A DNA stretch of 64,000 nucleotides from Mangrovibacter plantisponsor (GTDB taxonomy: Bacteria; Pseudomonadota; Gammaproteobacteria; Enterobacterales; Enterobacteriaceae), in the NCBI RefSeq assembly GCF_003182475.1, contig NZ_QGTS01000001.1, positions 62,001 through 126,000 of the forward strand, in the 5' to 3' direction. The notes under the pieces were generated by a model that did no database searches, was not told where the DNA came from, and saw nothing but the letters and a program-made list of their open reading frames with translations. Of this stretch, positions 52,428-63,360 are shown one piece after another. Every line of letters begins with the position of its first letter. Position 1 is the stretch's first letter. The position numbers and the translations under genes are program-made.

Positions 52428-54071
52428 ATGGTGTCATATAAGCTGGTTAATTTAAGAAATCTGATGATAACTTTGTCTGTTGGCAGCGTACTGGCAACGG
52501 CAGCGATTTTGCTTGCCCTTGTTTACCGGTTCCAGAGTGATGATTTCCGCCATACCATCTTGTCTGATAACACCGCGTCATCACATAAACTTGCTGAAAG
52601 TATTAACCATTATTTCCTGCAGGCACAACATGCTCTGGCCTGGAGCGTGCAGAATGTGCCGGATGCAACCCAGCGCGTAAATCTGGCCCAGGAAGCCCGG
52701 CGTCTGTACCAGCAATCGCAACTTTTTAACCGGGTCGCCGTCGTCAATGAACAGAATGTTATTGATGCCATTTTCCCGGCAATGCCCGGCGATAACCACA
52801 AACCCCTCAAATCACCAGGCAGCCTGCGTGCGTTGCAAAGCCGGCAACCATTAATAAGTTTGCCCTACATTTCAACTGCGAATAATTTTGTTGTTCTGCT
52901 CAGTTACCCACTGAGCTCACCACAGGGTCTGCCGGTGGGTTATCTCGCTGGCGTGATTTATTTACACAAAGACAGTGAGCTGAACCGGTTACTGAAGAGT
53001 TACCACTATACAGAAGGCAACCATGTTCGTATTGAAACACCACAAGGAACAGTCATCTATGACAGCAGCCGTAACCCGGAAGATACATCAGCCTTGCTGG
53101 ATGAACCAAGTTTGTCTGAACGCCTGCTGAAGAGTGCCTCCGGATCATTTGAAGGAGAAATCCACCACCAGACGGCGCTTATCAGTTACTCAACAGTTAA
53201 TTCAACAGGATGGAAAGTGGTCATTTATTCGCGCCAGACAGCAGTCAAAGCGATGATGGCATCGTCTATCAGCCTGTCTGCCGGGGTAATATTCCCGGTA
53301 ATTGTGTTGATTTCCTTAACGGCGGGCTACCTGGCTTCACGCATATCAACACCTCTCACCCGCCTTGCGCGAGTAACAGAAAAATTCCCCACAGATGAAA
53401 AGCTCAAAAACATTCTCAACATCAACGTCTGGTACTATGAAGCTAAGATATTACGCAAAGCGGTGTATAAAAGTTTACGGGCAATGCAATATACCGTTTC
53501 TCGTTTAAACAATGATGCCATGACAGACCAACTTACTGACTTATATAACCGCCGTGGGTTGGTTGAAAAGATGCGCGATTTGCCAGCCGGCAATAATATT
53601 ATCATCATGCTCGACATTGATAATTTTAAACACATCAATGACAGATATGGCCATGATACAGGTGACCGCACATTAGTCGCTCTGGCAAAACGCCTCAAAA
53701 ACCTGTGCCGCAGTAGCGATATTATTAGCCGTTTTGGTGGCGAAGAATTTGTGGTGGTGTTGCCAGGTTGCCCGTTTGATACCGGGGTTACAATTGCCGA
53801 GCGTATTCGGTTTGGCGTTTCAGGCTACCACGATGAAAGTATCCCGGTATTTACCGTTTCAGTCGGTGTTTACGGCGTGACAGAAGGTTCCGACATCCCT
53901 GCAGACCAGGCTATTAAACTGGCTGATATTGCCCTGTATGCCGCCAAGGAAGCTGGCCGCAATTGTGTAGTAACCAATCACCAGGGGCAGTTGCGCCGCT
54001 ACCCACAAGGGAATCTGTTAGTTCAGCCACCACATGACGTGGTGGCTGAAAAAGCCGCATCTAAAATTTGA
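52428..54071 (+). CDS. Membrane diguanylate cyclase with periplasmic sensor
   Basis: The 547-residue protein has a membrane helix at about 14-34, a periplasmic Cache-like sensor (about 40-280; YFLQAQHALAWSVQ, SLPYISTANNFVVLLSYPLS, GYLAGVIYLHKDSELNRLL) and a second helix near 285-308. A HAMP-like linker and a GGDEF domain follow. The active site is GGEEF at 437-441, with an inhibitory RxxD (RSSD) five residues before. It should make c-di-GMP in response to a periplasmic signal. It is not in an operon with the REC-GGDEF gene. Confidence 0.9.
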   Translation: MVSYKLVNLRNLMITLSVGSVLATAAILLALVYRFQSDDFRHTILSDNTASSHKLAESINHYFLQAQHALAWSVQNVPDATQRVNLAQEARRLYQQSQLFNRVAVVNEQNVIDAIFPAMPGDNHKPLKSPGSLRALQSRQPLISLPYISTANNFVVLLSYPLSSPQGLPVGYLAGVIYLHKDSELNRLLKSYHYTEGNHVRIETPQGTVIYDSSRNPEDTSALLDEPSLSERLLKSASGSFEGEIHHQTALISYSTVNSTGWKVVIYSRQTAVKAMMASSISLSAGVIFPVIVLISLTAGYLASRISTPLTRLARVTEKFPTDEKLKNILNINVWYYEAKILRKAVYKSLRAMQYTVSRLNNDAMTDQLTDLYNRRGLVEKMRDLPAGNNIIIMLDIDNFKHINDRYGHDTGDRTLVALAKRLKNLCRSSDIISRFGGEEFVVVLPGCPFDTGVTIAERIRFGVSGYHDESIPVFTVSVGVYGVTEGSDIPADQAIKLADIALYAAKEAGRNCVVTNHQGQLRRYPQGNLLVQPPHDVVAEKAASKI

Positions 54072-54470
54072 CCATACCAGGCTGGCATATACCGCCAGTG
54101 CGTTGTGAATAATTTAATTTAAAGCAGTGTAATTTCAACATACTATTATTTAATTAAAAACAAAAAGTCATGGAATGGCTCAGTATTAAAAAGACAAAAA
54201 CATTACTTAAGAAAAATAACATTCATGCCTGTTATATATTTACAGTTACTTAAAGTAAATTAAGCAATAAGGCAGGTGTCTTTTATTTTATTTTTGCTAT
54301 ATTAAAATTTTACTCTGGAGTATTCAGCTTACAGCGAAGTCAGCTACATTCACTGTAACCTGATGTATAGGATATTTTTAGCAAATAGCTGTATCCAGAC
54401 ACCTTAATTCAAATTATCAAACAGGCCATTCGTTTTATTCGACTGGCCGGGAATGATGTCAGGATGGTTA
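54072..54470. other. A/T-rich intergenic region
   Basis: About 400 bases, with long A/T runs between 54110 and 54310. No gene, terminator or clear operator is visible. H-NS/StpA binding is likely from composition. Confidence 0.45.
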
Positions 54471-54734
54471 ATGATGAAAATAGACAGCGTACAAACAGGC
54501 TGGCTCGCGACAGGCAATAACCTTGCCAGCGACACATCAGCAAGACAACCTCTGGGTATTGAGCGTAGTAGTGGCAACTGGTGCCCACAAACAGGGATGT
54601 GGCAAATGACCAACATAACGGCCAGCGCCATTGTGGGTGTTCAGAAAGGGGCGATGATGCCCTGGCATCATGGGCAGTCGGCTAACTGGCGACTGGTGAG
54701 TTATGACTACACGAGTGAAGATGCAGCATCCTGA
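54471..54734 (+). CDS. Hypothetical small Trp-rich protein
   Basis: The 87-residue product reads MMKIDSVQTGWLATGNN, then GNWCPQTGMWQMTN, KGAMMPWHHGQSANWRLV. The spacing of W, G, C-P and the C-terminal W-x-LV recalls short modules of the type CPxxGxW...G...MP...W.LV seen at the ends of some larger secreted or PAAR/lipoprotein-associated proteins. It has no signal peptide. AGGA lies 6 bases before ATG 54471. It is followed by a strong hairpin, which supports it being a real unit. Confidence 0.5.
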   Translation: MMKIDSVQTGWLATGNNLASDTSARQPLGIERSSGNWCPQTGMWQMTNITASAIVGVQKGAMMPWHHGQSANWRLVSYDYTSEDAAS

Positions 54735-55073
54735 TTATCAGCAAGGGTGGTAAAAATAAGCTGTTTTGCCACCCTTGCTGATTTATTACTGGCAGTTAAT
54801 CTTTTCGCATCAAAAGCGTTTTACACTTTTCGCTTGTGGTTTAATTCAGATATTTCATGTTTTCTGGCTGTGGGGAACAGAACAAACAACAGCCCTTTGC
54901 ATTGACAGGTTGTATCAGCACTTCTCGCTCAACCAATTGACAGACAGATCTACCCACCGTAAAAAATATTCAACCATGAAAAATATTTTCTGACTTTTAC
55001 TACGATCCATAAAAAATAGCTATACGGGAGGCCGCTACGCAGCCTCGTCAGCGTGGAAATTCTCGTAAGGCTG
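54735..55073. other. Region between small Trp-rich gene and stpA
   Basis: These 339 bases contain a long hairpin at 54737-54782 and, near the stpA end, a GAGGC/GCCTC hairpin (about 55029-55047) that may terminate stpA. No other gene is seen. Confidence 0.5.
54737..54782. terminator. Hairpin terminator, 14-bp perfect stem
   Basis: ATCAGCAAGGGTGG and CCACCCTTGCTGAT are exact inverted arms around an 18-base loop, beginning 2 bases after the stop codon of the Trp-rich gene. Confidence 0.7.
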
Positions 55074-55472
55074 TCAGATTAAGAAATCGTCTAATGATTT
55101 GCCTTGTTCCAGCGCCTGAGCAATCGGCTTTGGAGTACGCCCCTGGCCTGTCCATGTTTTTACTTCACCATTGGTATCAGTAAAACGGTATTTAGCCGGG
55201 CGGGCTGCACGCTTCGTTCCAGTACCTTTACCAGCAGTGGCTCCCATTAATAATGAGGGATCCAGTCCGTCCTCTTCCATCATGCTCAGAATAAGATTAA
55301 TTTTCTCTTCCCTTTCAGCCAGCACTTCAGCCTGAGCATGTTGTTCTTCACGCTTTTCTTCAGTGACGATCCTGACTTTTTCCAGAATATCTTCAAGCAC
55401 GTCAATGGAGAAATCGCGAGCCATAGCACGCAATGTGCGGATGTTATTTAATTTTTGCAACTCAACAGTCAT
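55074..55472 (-). CDS. stpA: H-NS family nucleoid protein StpA
   Basis: The 132-residue protein begins with the dimerisation helices (LNNIRTLRAMARDFSIDVLEDILEKV). It has a flexible linker (GATAGKGTGTKRAARPAK) and ends with the DNA-binding domain, AT-hook-like core TWTGQGRTPKPIAQALEQGKS and DFLI. Details such as AMARDFSIDVLE and KPIAQALEQGKSLDDFLI match StpA rather than H-NS. It silences A/T-rich DNA and acts as an RNA chaperone. Position next to alaE repeats the E. coli order. It may silence the A/T-rich gaps seen in the accessory region. Confidence 0.93.
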   Translation of the reverse strand: MTVELQKLNNIRTLRAMARDFSIDVLEDILEKVRIVTEEKREEQHAQAEVLAEREEKINLILSMMEEDGLDPSLLMGATAGKGTGTKRAARPAKYRFTDTNGEVKTWTGQGRTPKPIAQALEQGKSLDDFLI

Positions 55473-56238
55473 TATAATTAGCCACCTTTCACTAAAATAA
55501 ATAGAATCGTTATTCTAACCATTAAAACGAATACATTTCAAGACCACATAAAAATAACGCCAACTAACGCAAGGATAATTATAAGACATAGCAATACTAA
55601 ACCACCAATAAACAGAAGGATTAATCCTGGTTTTTAAGAAAAATACATCCACTCACACCCGTTCTGTAACACCGATAAAATAGTCTGGCCATATTCAGCC
55701 TGCATTACATTGGCAGGACTGGCGTATTCATCACAATAAGCTGCGTGCTGTGCATGTTTTACCCGGCAAAGCCCTCTTGCTGTTACCTCAGTCTGGCCGC
55801 CGGCCAGTAACAGTACTGCATAAGCAGTCATTTTAAGGAATAGTTATTCACCAAACAAAGCAGAATAAAAAACTTAAAAACGGCACAAAACAAGAAACAA
55901 ACAACCAAAGACTAAAAAACAGACAACCACAAAGCATTTCCCACTGAATCCAGTAAAAGTCACGTTGTACCGCTTTATCGCCTTTCGTTGAAATCAAAAT
56001 TAACTAATTGATAAATAAACAAAACAATTAAAAAGCCGGAGTTTAATGACATAACCGGCTCAAAAACCAGTATTGCAGCGAATTTTATCGACAAACTTCA
56101 CTTAAATAAAAATTTTACGCTAATTGCTGTTTTCAACGCAGTCATATAATCTGGCGTCATTGATTAAAGCCACACATATAAACCACAAATAAACAAATAG
56201 CCAACACTTATAGCCAGGTTTAACAAGGAGCCCGGAAC
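55473..56238. other. Long A/T-rich stpA-alaE intergenic region
   Basis: These 766 bases are mostly A/T-rich and hold the divergent promoters of stpA and alaE. A weak small frame lies at 55634-55831. The region seems longer than I remember for E. coli. No terminator or operator stands out. Confidence 0.5.
55634..55831 (-). CDS. Possible small secreted protein, low confidence
   Basis: A 65-residue frame begins MTAYAVLLLAGGQTEVTARG, which could be a short signal sequence, and contains three cysteines. No good ribosome site precedes it, and I know no homolog. It is listed only because the gap is long and otherwise empty. Confidence 0.25.
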   Translation of the reverse strand: MTAYAVLLLAGGQTEVTARGLCRVKHAQHAAYCDEYASPANVMQAEYGQTILSVLQNGCEWMYFS

Positions 56239-56697
56239 ATGTTCTCGCCACATTCACGCCTGCGTCACGCGGTTGCAGACACCTTTGCAATGGTGGTGTA
56301 TTGCTCTGTAGTTGGCATGATGATTGAAATATTTATCTCAGGAATGGATTTCCGCCAGTCTCTCTCGTCACGCCTGGTGGCCATTCCGGTTAACATGGTT
56401 ATTGCCTGGCCGTATGGGCTCTATCGCGACAAAATAATGGGTTATGCACGCAGGGCGGGTGGCGGTAAAAAAGTGAAGAACCTGGCGGATATGTTTGCCT
56501 ACGTCACATTCCAGTCACCAGTGTATGCTGCCATTCTGTTTACTGTTGGCGCTGACTGGCACCAGATTGTGGCTGCGGTGAGTTCAAATATGGTCGTATC
56601 TATGATGATGGGTGCGGCTTATGGTTACTTTCTTGATTTCTGCCGCCGGTTATTCCGTGTTGTTGATGCACAACACCCCGTTCACGCAGAAATATAA
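56239..56697 (+). CDS. alaE: L-alanine exporter AlaE
   Basis: The 152-residue inner-membrane protein closely matches E. coli AlaE (YgaW), which exports L-alanine. It has four membrane helices and the blocks [56 protein letters not shown] and [26 protein letters not shown] lies 8 bases before ATG 56239. It stands alone between stpA and ygaC. Confidence 0.95.
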   Translation: MFSPHSRLRHAVADTFAMVVYCSVVGMMIEIFISGMDFRQSLSSRLVAIPVNMVIAWPYGLYRDKIMGYARRAGGGKKVKNLADMFAYVTFQSPVYAAILFTVGADWHQIVAAVSSNMVVSMMMGAAYGYFLDFCRRLFRVVDAQHPVHAEI

Positions 56698-56853
56698 AAA
56701 ACAGTACAACAAAACAGTGATCCATCTGTAGCAGGCTCAAGTAAACAGCACGGGCGGAACCCACTGCCCGTTGCTGGTAACAGGCTAATACCAGCGTGTA
56801 TTTACTGAATGAAATACTTGACTGGTATTACCCTTCTCAAGAAAAAATCTGTT

Positions 56854-57198
56854 TTATTCCACCCGGCCAAACAACCCATCTAAATAACGTTCCAGGGCAA
56901 TGCGTGAGCTAAAACCGTGGGGAATACCATAATGTGTTTGCTCATCTCCACCTAACCACAGCGGGAAATGTTTATACAATTCGCTGGTTTTTATATCTGA
57001 TGCAGGCTCCGCCAGTGTATGGCTTCGCTCTTTCATTGCCGGGTGAATAACCAGTGCAGTGCGACCCATCCTCGCTTCCCGGTTTACATAAACATAATTC
57101 TCTCCGCGGCGGTATCCATATGCCCCCCGCTCCATGCTGTCCATAATAAAACCAGCCTTCTCCAGAACGCGTGCCACCTCATCGGGTCGTAAATACAT
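56854..57198 (-). CDS. ygaC: YgaC (DUF2002) protein
   Basis: The 114-residue protein matches YgaC, with [41 protein letters not shown] and [21 protein letters not shown]. The function is unknown; the E. coli gene is reported to be Fur-regulated. It is divergent to ygaM with about 160 bases between. Confidence 0.92.
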   Translation of the reverse strand: MYLRPDEVARVLEKAGFIMDSMERGAYGYRRGENYVYVNREARMGRTALVIHPAMKERSHTLAEPASDIKTSELYKHFPLWLGGDEQTHYGIPHGFSSRIALERYLDGLFGRVE

Positions 57199-57361
57199 TG
57201 TGCTTCCTCATCCTCTCATTACAGCTTCGCAACCATACAGCATGGCTACAAGGAGATGCTTTCAGAATAGTCCAGAAACCGCCTTTTACCGCAGTTTCTG
57301 CCAGAAAAACGGCATTCTGGCGTCTACACTGTTATCTGAATCACTAAAAAAAGGAGGTCCT

Positions 57362-57691
57362 GTGTTCAGCAATACCAAACAGAAGACACTTCACAACGCA
57401 CCAGAAAACCAGGCAATGCAGGATGAGATAACCCATATCGCCAGTACGCTGGAAAAAGTGCTGGACGCCTGGGACAGCGATGCAAAAGAAGAGCGTGACA
57501 GCATTAAGCACCACGCTACACGTTTACTGAGTGAAACCCGCGCCCGCCTTAATGGCAATAACCGACTGCAACAAGCCACGCGTGATGCCGCTCATCACAC
57601 TGATGAGTGGGTGCACAACAAGCCATGGCACAGTATTGGTCTGGGTGCAGCCGCGGGGGTTATCGTCGGTGCCCTGCTGGCACGAAAATAA
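57362..57691 (+). CDS. ygaM: YgaM, ElaB/YqjD-family (DUF883) protein
   Basis: The 109-residue protein starts at GTG 57362, preceded by AGGAGG 5 bases upstream. An N-terminal helical stretch (QDEITHIASTLEKVLDAWDSDAKEE) is followed by ATRLLSETRARLNG and the C-terminal membrane anchor WHSIGLGAAAGVIVGALLARK. ElaB/YqjD relatives are membrane-anchored and bind ribosomes in stationary phase. The order ygaC-ygaM-nrdH is that of E. coli. Confidence 0.9.
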   Translation: MFSNTKQKTLHNAPENQAMQDEITHIASTLEKVLDAWDSDAKEERDSIKHHATRLLSETRARLNGNNRLQQATRDAAHHTDEWVHNKPWHSIGLGAAAGVIVGALLARK

Positions 57692-57783
57692 CATCCTCAC
57701 ACAACCCGGCCACGCGCCGGGTTTACCTCTCTTCCTGCCTGAAGTTGTGGCACAAGCGCCCGGCCCATCGTCTCTGCTTAATT

Positions 57784-57830
57784 ACCATATATTGTATGGT
57801 TGATAAAAATCGCAACTACATCTAGTATCA
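57784..57830. promoter_or_regulatory. Pair of putative NrdR boxes
   Basis: ACCATATATTGTATGG (57784-57799) and ACTACATCTAGTATCA (57815-57830) resemble the NrdR consensus. Their starts are 31 bases apart, three helical turns, as in known nrd promoters. They lie 71 bases upstream of nrdH, so the class Ib operon should be repressed by NrdR when nucleotides are ample. Confidence 0.65.
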
Positions 57831-57900
57831 AGAACACAAGAGCTCACCCAACGCTGTGCGTCCGGGTGTTTTTTTAACCCTATATATGAGAATACGAATC

Positions 57901-58143
57901 ATGAGCATTAGCATTTACACAAAAGAGAATTGTGTACAGTGCCATGCAACCAAACGCATGCTGGCACAACGCGCAATCCCCTTTACTTTGATTGATACCG
58001 ACGCCCACCCGGAATGTGTTGGCTGGTTAAAAAGCCAGGGGTTTCTTCAGTTGCCGGTTGTCATTACTGATACTTTGCGCTGGAGCGGTTTCCGCCCGGA
58101 TATGATTAACCGCCTGCATTCACAACCCGGGGCTGAAGCATGA
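57901..58143 (+). CDS. nrdH: Glutaredoxin-like protein NrdH
   Basis: The 80-residue electron donor for NrdEF has the CVQC redox motif ([11 protein letters not shown]) and the C-terminal [13 protein letters not shown] that marks NrdH. Thioredoxin reductase normally reduces it. I start at ATG 57901; a longer start at 57886 adds MRIRI but is not supported. It overlaps nrdI by 4 bases. Confidence 0.95.
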   Translation: MSISIYTKENCVQCHATKRMLAQRAIPFTLIDTDAHPECVGWLKSQGFLQLPVVITDTLRWSGFRPDMINRLHSQPGAEA

Positions 58144-58541
58144 GTAATCTGGTGTATTACTCCAGTTCATCGGGAAATACACACCGATTTGTCGAACGCC
58201 TGGCAATGCCCGCACTGCGTATCACCACGCCGCCGCACCCAATACTCCATGCCAGCGAGCCCTTTATTTTGATTGTGCCCACTTATGGTGGCGGTGGCAG
58301 TAACGGAGCTGTTCCGGCTCCGGTTATTCGGTTTCTGAACCAACCAGAAAATCGGCGTTTGCTGAAGGGAGTAATCGCTTCCGGTAACCGAAGTTTTGGT
58401 GCCGGATATTGTCTTGCCGGCAAAGTAATCGCTGAAAAATGCCAGGTGCCCTGCCTGTATCGGTTCGAATTACTCGGCACACCTGAAGACGTCGAAAACG
58501 TGAGAAAGGGAGTAAAACAATTTTGGCTACAGCAACTATAA
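58140..58541 (+). CDS. nrdI: Flavodoxin-like NrdI
   Basis: The 133-residue protein has the FMN-binding loop [13 protein letters not shown] and [13 protein letters not shown], then [13 protein letters not shown]. NrdI supplies the oxidant needed to assemble the dimanganese-tyrosyl radical cofactor in NrdF. Start and stop both overlap neighbours (ATGA with nrdH; 19 bases with nrdE), typical of the coupled nrdHIEF operon. Confidence 0.95.
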   Translation: MSNLVYYSSSSGNTHRFVERLAMPALRITTPPHPILHASEPFILIVPTYGGGGSNGAVPAPVIRFLNQPENRRLLKGVIASGNRSFGAGYCLAGKVIAEKCQVPCLYRFELLGTPEDVENVRKGVKQFWLQQL

Positions 58542-60673
58542 CCGCAACCACAACAGCCACCCGCGACCTGGATTACCACGCGCTTAATGCCATGCTGAAT
58601 ATGTATAACAGCGCGGGGCAATTACAACTGGATAAAGACAAAGCAGCGGTGGAGGCTTATTTACACCAACACATAACTCCCGCAACACGCACTTTCACAA
58701 CCGATGCTGTACGCCTGGAAACACTGGTGGATGAAGGTTATTACGATGGCGCGATACTGGCCCAGTACACGCCAGAAGAACTGGAAAACCTGTTTCTTAC
58801 TGCCGCTTTAAGTAAGCACCAGTTTGCAACCTTTCTGGGCGCGTGGAAGTTTTATAACAGCTATGCCCTGAAAAGCTTTGATGGCTCACAGTACCTGGAA
58901 GATTTCCCGCAACGTGCCTGCATGGTCGCGCTCACTCTGGCCCAGGGAGACGCTCGTTTTGCAGCACGAATACTTACCGAAATACTCACAGGCCGCTTCC
59001 AGCCTGCCACACCAACATTCCTTAATGCTGGCAAGCAACAGCGTGGCGAACTGGTCTCCTGTTTTTTGTTACGTATCGAAGACAACATGGAATCCATTGG
59101 CCGGGCTGTTACTCACGCATTGCAGCTATCCAAACGTGGTGGTGGCGTAGCCTTTGTATTGTCTGCATTACGTGAAGCTGGCGCGCCAATAAAAAGAATT
59201 GAGAACCAGTCTTCCGGTGTCATACCTGTCATGAAAATGCTGGAAGATGCGTTCAGTTACGCCAACCAACTGGGCGCCAGACAAGGTGCCGGAGCGGTAT
59301 GGTTGCATGCCCATCACCCCGATATTTTACGTTTTCTGGATACCAAAAGAGAAAACGCCGATGAAAAACTGCGTATCAAAACCCTGTCGCTGGGCGTGGT
59401 TATCCCTGATATCACTTTTCGGTTAGCCAAAGAAGATGCGCAGATGGCTCTGTTTTCACCCTACGATGTTGAGCGGGTAACCGGAAAGGCGTTTTGCGAT
59501 ATCAGCATCAGCCAGCACTATGACTCACTGGTAGCCGACACACGCATTCGCAAACGCTGGGTTCGGGCCCGTGATTTTTTCCGTATTCTGGCTGAAGTAC
59601 AGTTTGAATCGGGCTATCCCTACATCATGTTTGAAGACACGGTAAACCGGGCTAACCCGATTGCAGGTTATATCAACATGAGCAACCTGTGCTCTGAAAT
59701 ATTGCAGGTTAACCAACCTTCCGTGCTGGCGGAAAACCTGGATTACCTGCACACCGGTAAAGATATCTCTTGTAATCTGGGGTCGTTAAATATTGCTCAT
59801 ACAATGGACTCCCCCTATTTTGCACAAACTGTTGAAACAGCCGTCCGGGCATTAAGTGCAGTTTCAGATTTAAGCGCTATTGAGTGCGTGCCTTCAGTAA
59901 TGGCAGGAAACGCGTCGGCTCATGCAATTGGGCTGGGCCAAATGAACCTGCATGGTTTTCTGGCGCGCGAAGGAATTGCCTATGGCTCACCAGAAGCCAT
60001 TGATTTCACGAATATCTATTTTTACTGCATTGCATGGTATGCGTTGCGTGCGTCTAACCGGCTCGCCCGCGAACGTGGCCAGCGTTTTGCAGGGTTTGAA
60101 CAGTCGCAGTACGCAAGCGGTGAATATTTCCAACGTTACACCAGCAAGTTGTGGCGACCAGAAACAGCCCGGGTACAGCAATTGTTTGACCGTGCGAATA
60201 TTTGCATACCCGACCAGGCAATGTGGAGCCAGTTGCGTGACGACATCATGCGCGATGGGTTATATAACCAGAATTTGCAGGCTGTCCCGCCCACTGGTTC
60301 CATCTCCTATATCAACCATGCGACATCCAGTATTCACCCGGTCATCGCCCCCATTGAAATCCGTAAAGAGGGCAAAACTGGCCGGGTGTATTACCCGGCA
60401 CCTTTTATTACTGAGCACAACAAACACCTCTACCAGGATGCCTGGCAAATTGGGCCAGAAAAAATTATTGATACCTATGCTGCAGCCACACAACACATAG
60501 ACCAGGGGTTATCGCTGACGCTCTTTTTCCCGGATACCGCAACCACTCGCGATATCAATAAAGCACAAATTTATGCCTGGCAAAAAGGTATCAAAACGCT
60601 CTATTACATTCGCCTGCGCCAACAGGCGTTAGCAGGCACCGCCATTGACGGCTGTGTCTCCTGCACACTGTAA
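58523..60673 (+). CDS. nrdE: Class Ib ribonucleotide reductase large subunit NrdE
   Basis: The 716-residue alpha subunit starts at TTG 58523 inside nrdI. It has [23 protein letters not shown] with one active-site cysteine, [12 protein letters not shown] with the radical Cys and Glu, and [19 protein letters not shown]. Other marks are [22 protein letters not shown] and the C-terminal redox pair CVSC. It reduces ribonucleoside diphosphates under iron limitation or oxidative stress. Matches with E. coli NrdE are strong through the catalytic core and weaker in the first 90 residues. Confidence 0.96.
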   Translation: MATATITATTTATRDLDYHALNAMLNMYNSAGQLQLDKDKAAVEAYLHQHITPATRTFTTDAVRLETLVDEGYYDGAILAQYTPEELENLFLTAALSKHQFATFLGAWKFYNSYALKSFDGSQYLEDFPQRACMVALTLAQGDARFAARILTEILTGRFQPATPTFLNAGKQQRGELVSCFLLRIEDNMESIGRAVTHALQLSKRGGGVAFVLSALREAGAPIKRIENQSSGVIPVMKMLEDAFSYANQLGARQGAGAVWLHAHHPDILRFLDTKRENADEKLRIKTLSLGVVIPDITFRLAKEDAQMALFSPYDVERVTGKAFCDISISQHYDSLVADTRIRKRWVRARDFFRILAEVQFESGYPYIMFEDTVNRANPIAGYINMSNLCSEILQVNQPSVLAENLDYLHTGKDISCNLGSLNIAHTMDSPYFAQTVETAVRALSAVSDLSAIECVPSVMAGNASAHAIGLGQMNLHGFLAREGIAYGSPEAIDFTNIYFYCIAWYALRASNRLARERGQRFAGFEQSQYASGEYFQRYTSKLWRPETARVQQLFDRANICIPDQAMWSQLRDDIMRDGLYNQNLQAVPPTGSISYINHATSSIHPVIAPIEIRKEGKTGRVYYPAPFITEHNKHLYQDAWQIGPEKIIDTYAAATQHIDQGLSLTLFFPDTATTRDINKAQIYAWQKGIKTLYYIRLRQQALAGTAIDGCVSCTL

Positions 60674-61645
<972 letters not shown>

Positions 61646-61652
61646 TTAAAAT

Positions 61653-61686
61653 GTTGCCGGGAAAAAGGGCTGATTTTCCCGGCAAC
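61653..61686 (+). terminator. Intrinsic terminator of nrdHIEF
   Basis: GTTGCCGGGAAAA and TTTTCCCGGCAAC are perfect 13-base arms 7 bases after the nrdF stop. Confidence 0.8.
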
Positions 61687-62157
61687 AGGTAACCAGTTGT
61701 GCGCCACTGCAACTTAAATCAGTCAGGCCAAACCACCTTCTGGCAAGCATGGTGAAGCAGGTTTAGTTGCGTGTATAAGTACAAGGTTACAGGGAAAATT
61801 ATTACATACTCAGGCTAACAAATATTTACTATTACAGAGACATTACAGGACAAAATATCCTGCCACTACAACCACCTCATTATCCCTCCTGAATCATCCA
61901 ACTCTCCGGCAATAACCGCCTGAAAGCTGAACATTGTATATACTGACAGCACAAATTTTGCAGAAAATTAGCAGCAGCAGCGCTACGCGCTCAGCCCTTA
62001 TATCACGGGGTTTGTGGAAAAATATTCAGTTATAGATCACACTTTCACTGGGGGATTAAGGGTTGTCTCAAATTCTGAGTATGTTAGGGTATAGGCAACT
62101 AATATTTTCACCAGGACACTTATAGCGTTTAAACAATAACAGGAAAACCATTATTGC
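61687..62157. other. proU upstream control region
   Basis: These 471 bases contain no gene. In E. coli the same region carries the osmotic proU promoters and the upstream H-NS-responsive element. Here the promoter core at 62063-62090 is well conserved, while the more upstream part (61780-61990) is A/T-rich and diverged. stpA a few kb away encodes a protein able to act on it. Confidence 0.6.
62063..62090 (+). promoter_or_regulatory. proU main promoter (P2-like)
   Basis: TTGTCT, then 16 bases, then TAGGGT repeats the E. coli proU -35 and -10 elements (TTGCCT-N16-TAGGGT), and the spacer text CAGTATGT-like is also kept (here GAGTATGT). Expression should rise with osmolarity and be silenced by H-NS family proteins. 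Confidence 0.75.
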
Positions 62158-63360
62158 ATGGCAATTAAATTAGAAGTTAAGAACCTTTATAAAATATTTG
62201 GCGAGCATCCTAACAGGGCTTTCAAATATATAGAGCGCGGTTTATCAAAAGAAGAAATTCTTGCTAAAACCGGTCTCTCTCTCGGCGTTAAAGATGCCAG
62301 TCTGGCCATTGAAGAAGGCGAAATATTTGTTGTTATGGGCTTATCCGGTTCGGGTAAATCCACATTAGTCCGCCTTCTCAATCGTCTGATTGAACCCACC
62401 CGCGGTCAGGTATTGATCGACGGCACTGACATTGCCCAGGTTTCAGATGCAGAATTGCGTGAGGTGCGCAGAAAGAAGATCGCAATGGTCTTTCAGTCCT
62501 TCGCGTTGATGCCGCACATGAACGTACTGGAAAATACCGCTTTTGGTATGGAGCTGTCGGGCACACCGGTTGCTGAACGCGAAGAAAAAGCGCTTGATGC
62601 ACTTCGCCAGGTTGGGCTGGAAAACTACGCACACAGCTACCCGGATGAATTATCTGGTGGTATGCGTCAGCGTGTTGGTCTGGCACGGGCTCTGGCAATT
62701 AACCCGGACATCCTGTTGATGGATGAAGCGTTCTCTGCGCTCGACCCATTAATTCGTACTGAAATGCAGGATGAGCTGGTTAAGCTCCAGGCCAAACATC
62801 AACGTACCGTGGTGTTTATCTCCCATGATCTCGATGAAGCGATGCGTATCGGCGACCGTATTGCCATTATGCAAAACGGCGAAGTCGTGCAGGTAGGCAC
62901 CCCGGATGAGATCCTGAATAACCCGGCAAACGATTATGTACGCACCTTCTTCCGTGGTGTGGATATCAGCCATGTGTTCAGCGCCAAAGATATTGCGCGC
63001 CGTTCACCTGTTGGGCTGATTCGTAAAACGCCCGGTTTTGGGCCCCGCTCAGCAATTAAACTGCTGCAGGATGAAGACCGCGAATATGGCTACGTGATTG
63101 AACGTGGGCAAAAATTTGTCGGTATCGTCTCGATTGACTCTCTGAAAAAAGCGCTGTCTGAAGGCCAGGGGCTGGATGCCGCCTTACTGGAATCGCCCAC
63201 ATCTGTACCAGGAGAAACGCCGCTTAATGAGCTGCTCTCTACCGTGGGCCTTGCACCTTGTGCGATTCCTGTTATCGACGACAACCAACACTATCTCGGC
63301 ATTATCTCTAAAGGGACACTGCTGAAAGCCTTAGACCGGGAGGGAGCAACTAATGAGTAA
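62158..63360 (+). CDS. proV: Glycine betaine/proline ABC transporter ATPase ProV
   Basis: The 400-residue protein has Walker A (GLSGSGKST), signature [17 protein letters not shown], Walker B ([12 protein letters not shown]) and two C-terminal CBS domains (about 285-395) that sense ionic strength. It powers the ProVWX osmoprotectant importer. AACAGGAAAACC precedes ATG 62158. It overlaps proW by 8 bases. In E. coli the first 300 bases of proV also serve as a downstream silencing element. Confidence 0.97.
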   Translation: MAIKLEVKNLYKIFGEHPNRAFKYIERGLSKEEILAKTGLSLGVKDASLAIEEGEIFVVMGLSGSGKSTLVRLLNRLIEPTRGQVLIDGTDIAQVSDAELREVRRKKIAMVFQSFALMPHMNVLENTAFGMELSGTPVAEREEKALDALRQVGLENYAHSYPDELSGGMRQRVGLARALAINPDILLMDEAFSALDPLIRTEMQDELVKLQAKHQRTVVFISHDLDEAMRIGDRIAIMQNGEVVQVGTPDEILNNPANDYVRTFFRGVDISHVFSAKDIARRSPVGLIRKTPGFGPRSAIKLLQDEDREYGYVIERGQKFVGIVSIDSLKKALSEGQGLDAALLESPTSVPGETPLNELLSTVGLAPCAIPVIDDNQHYLGIISKGTLLKALDREGATNE

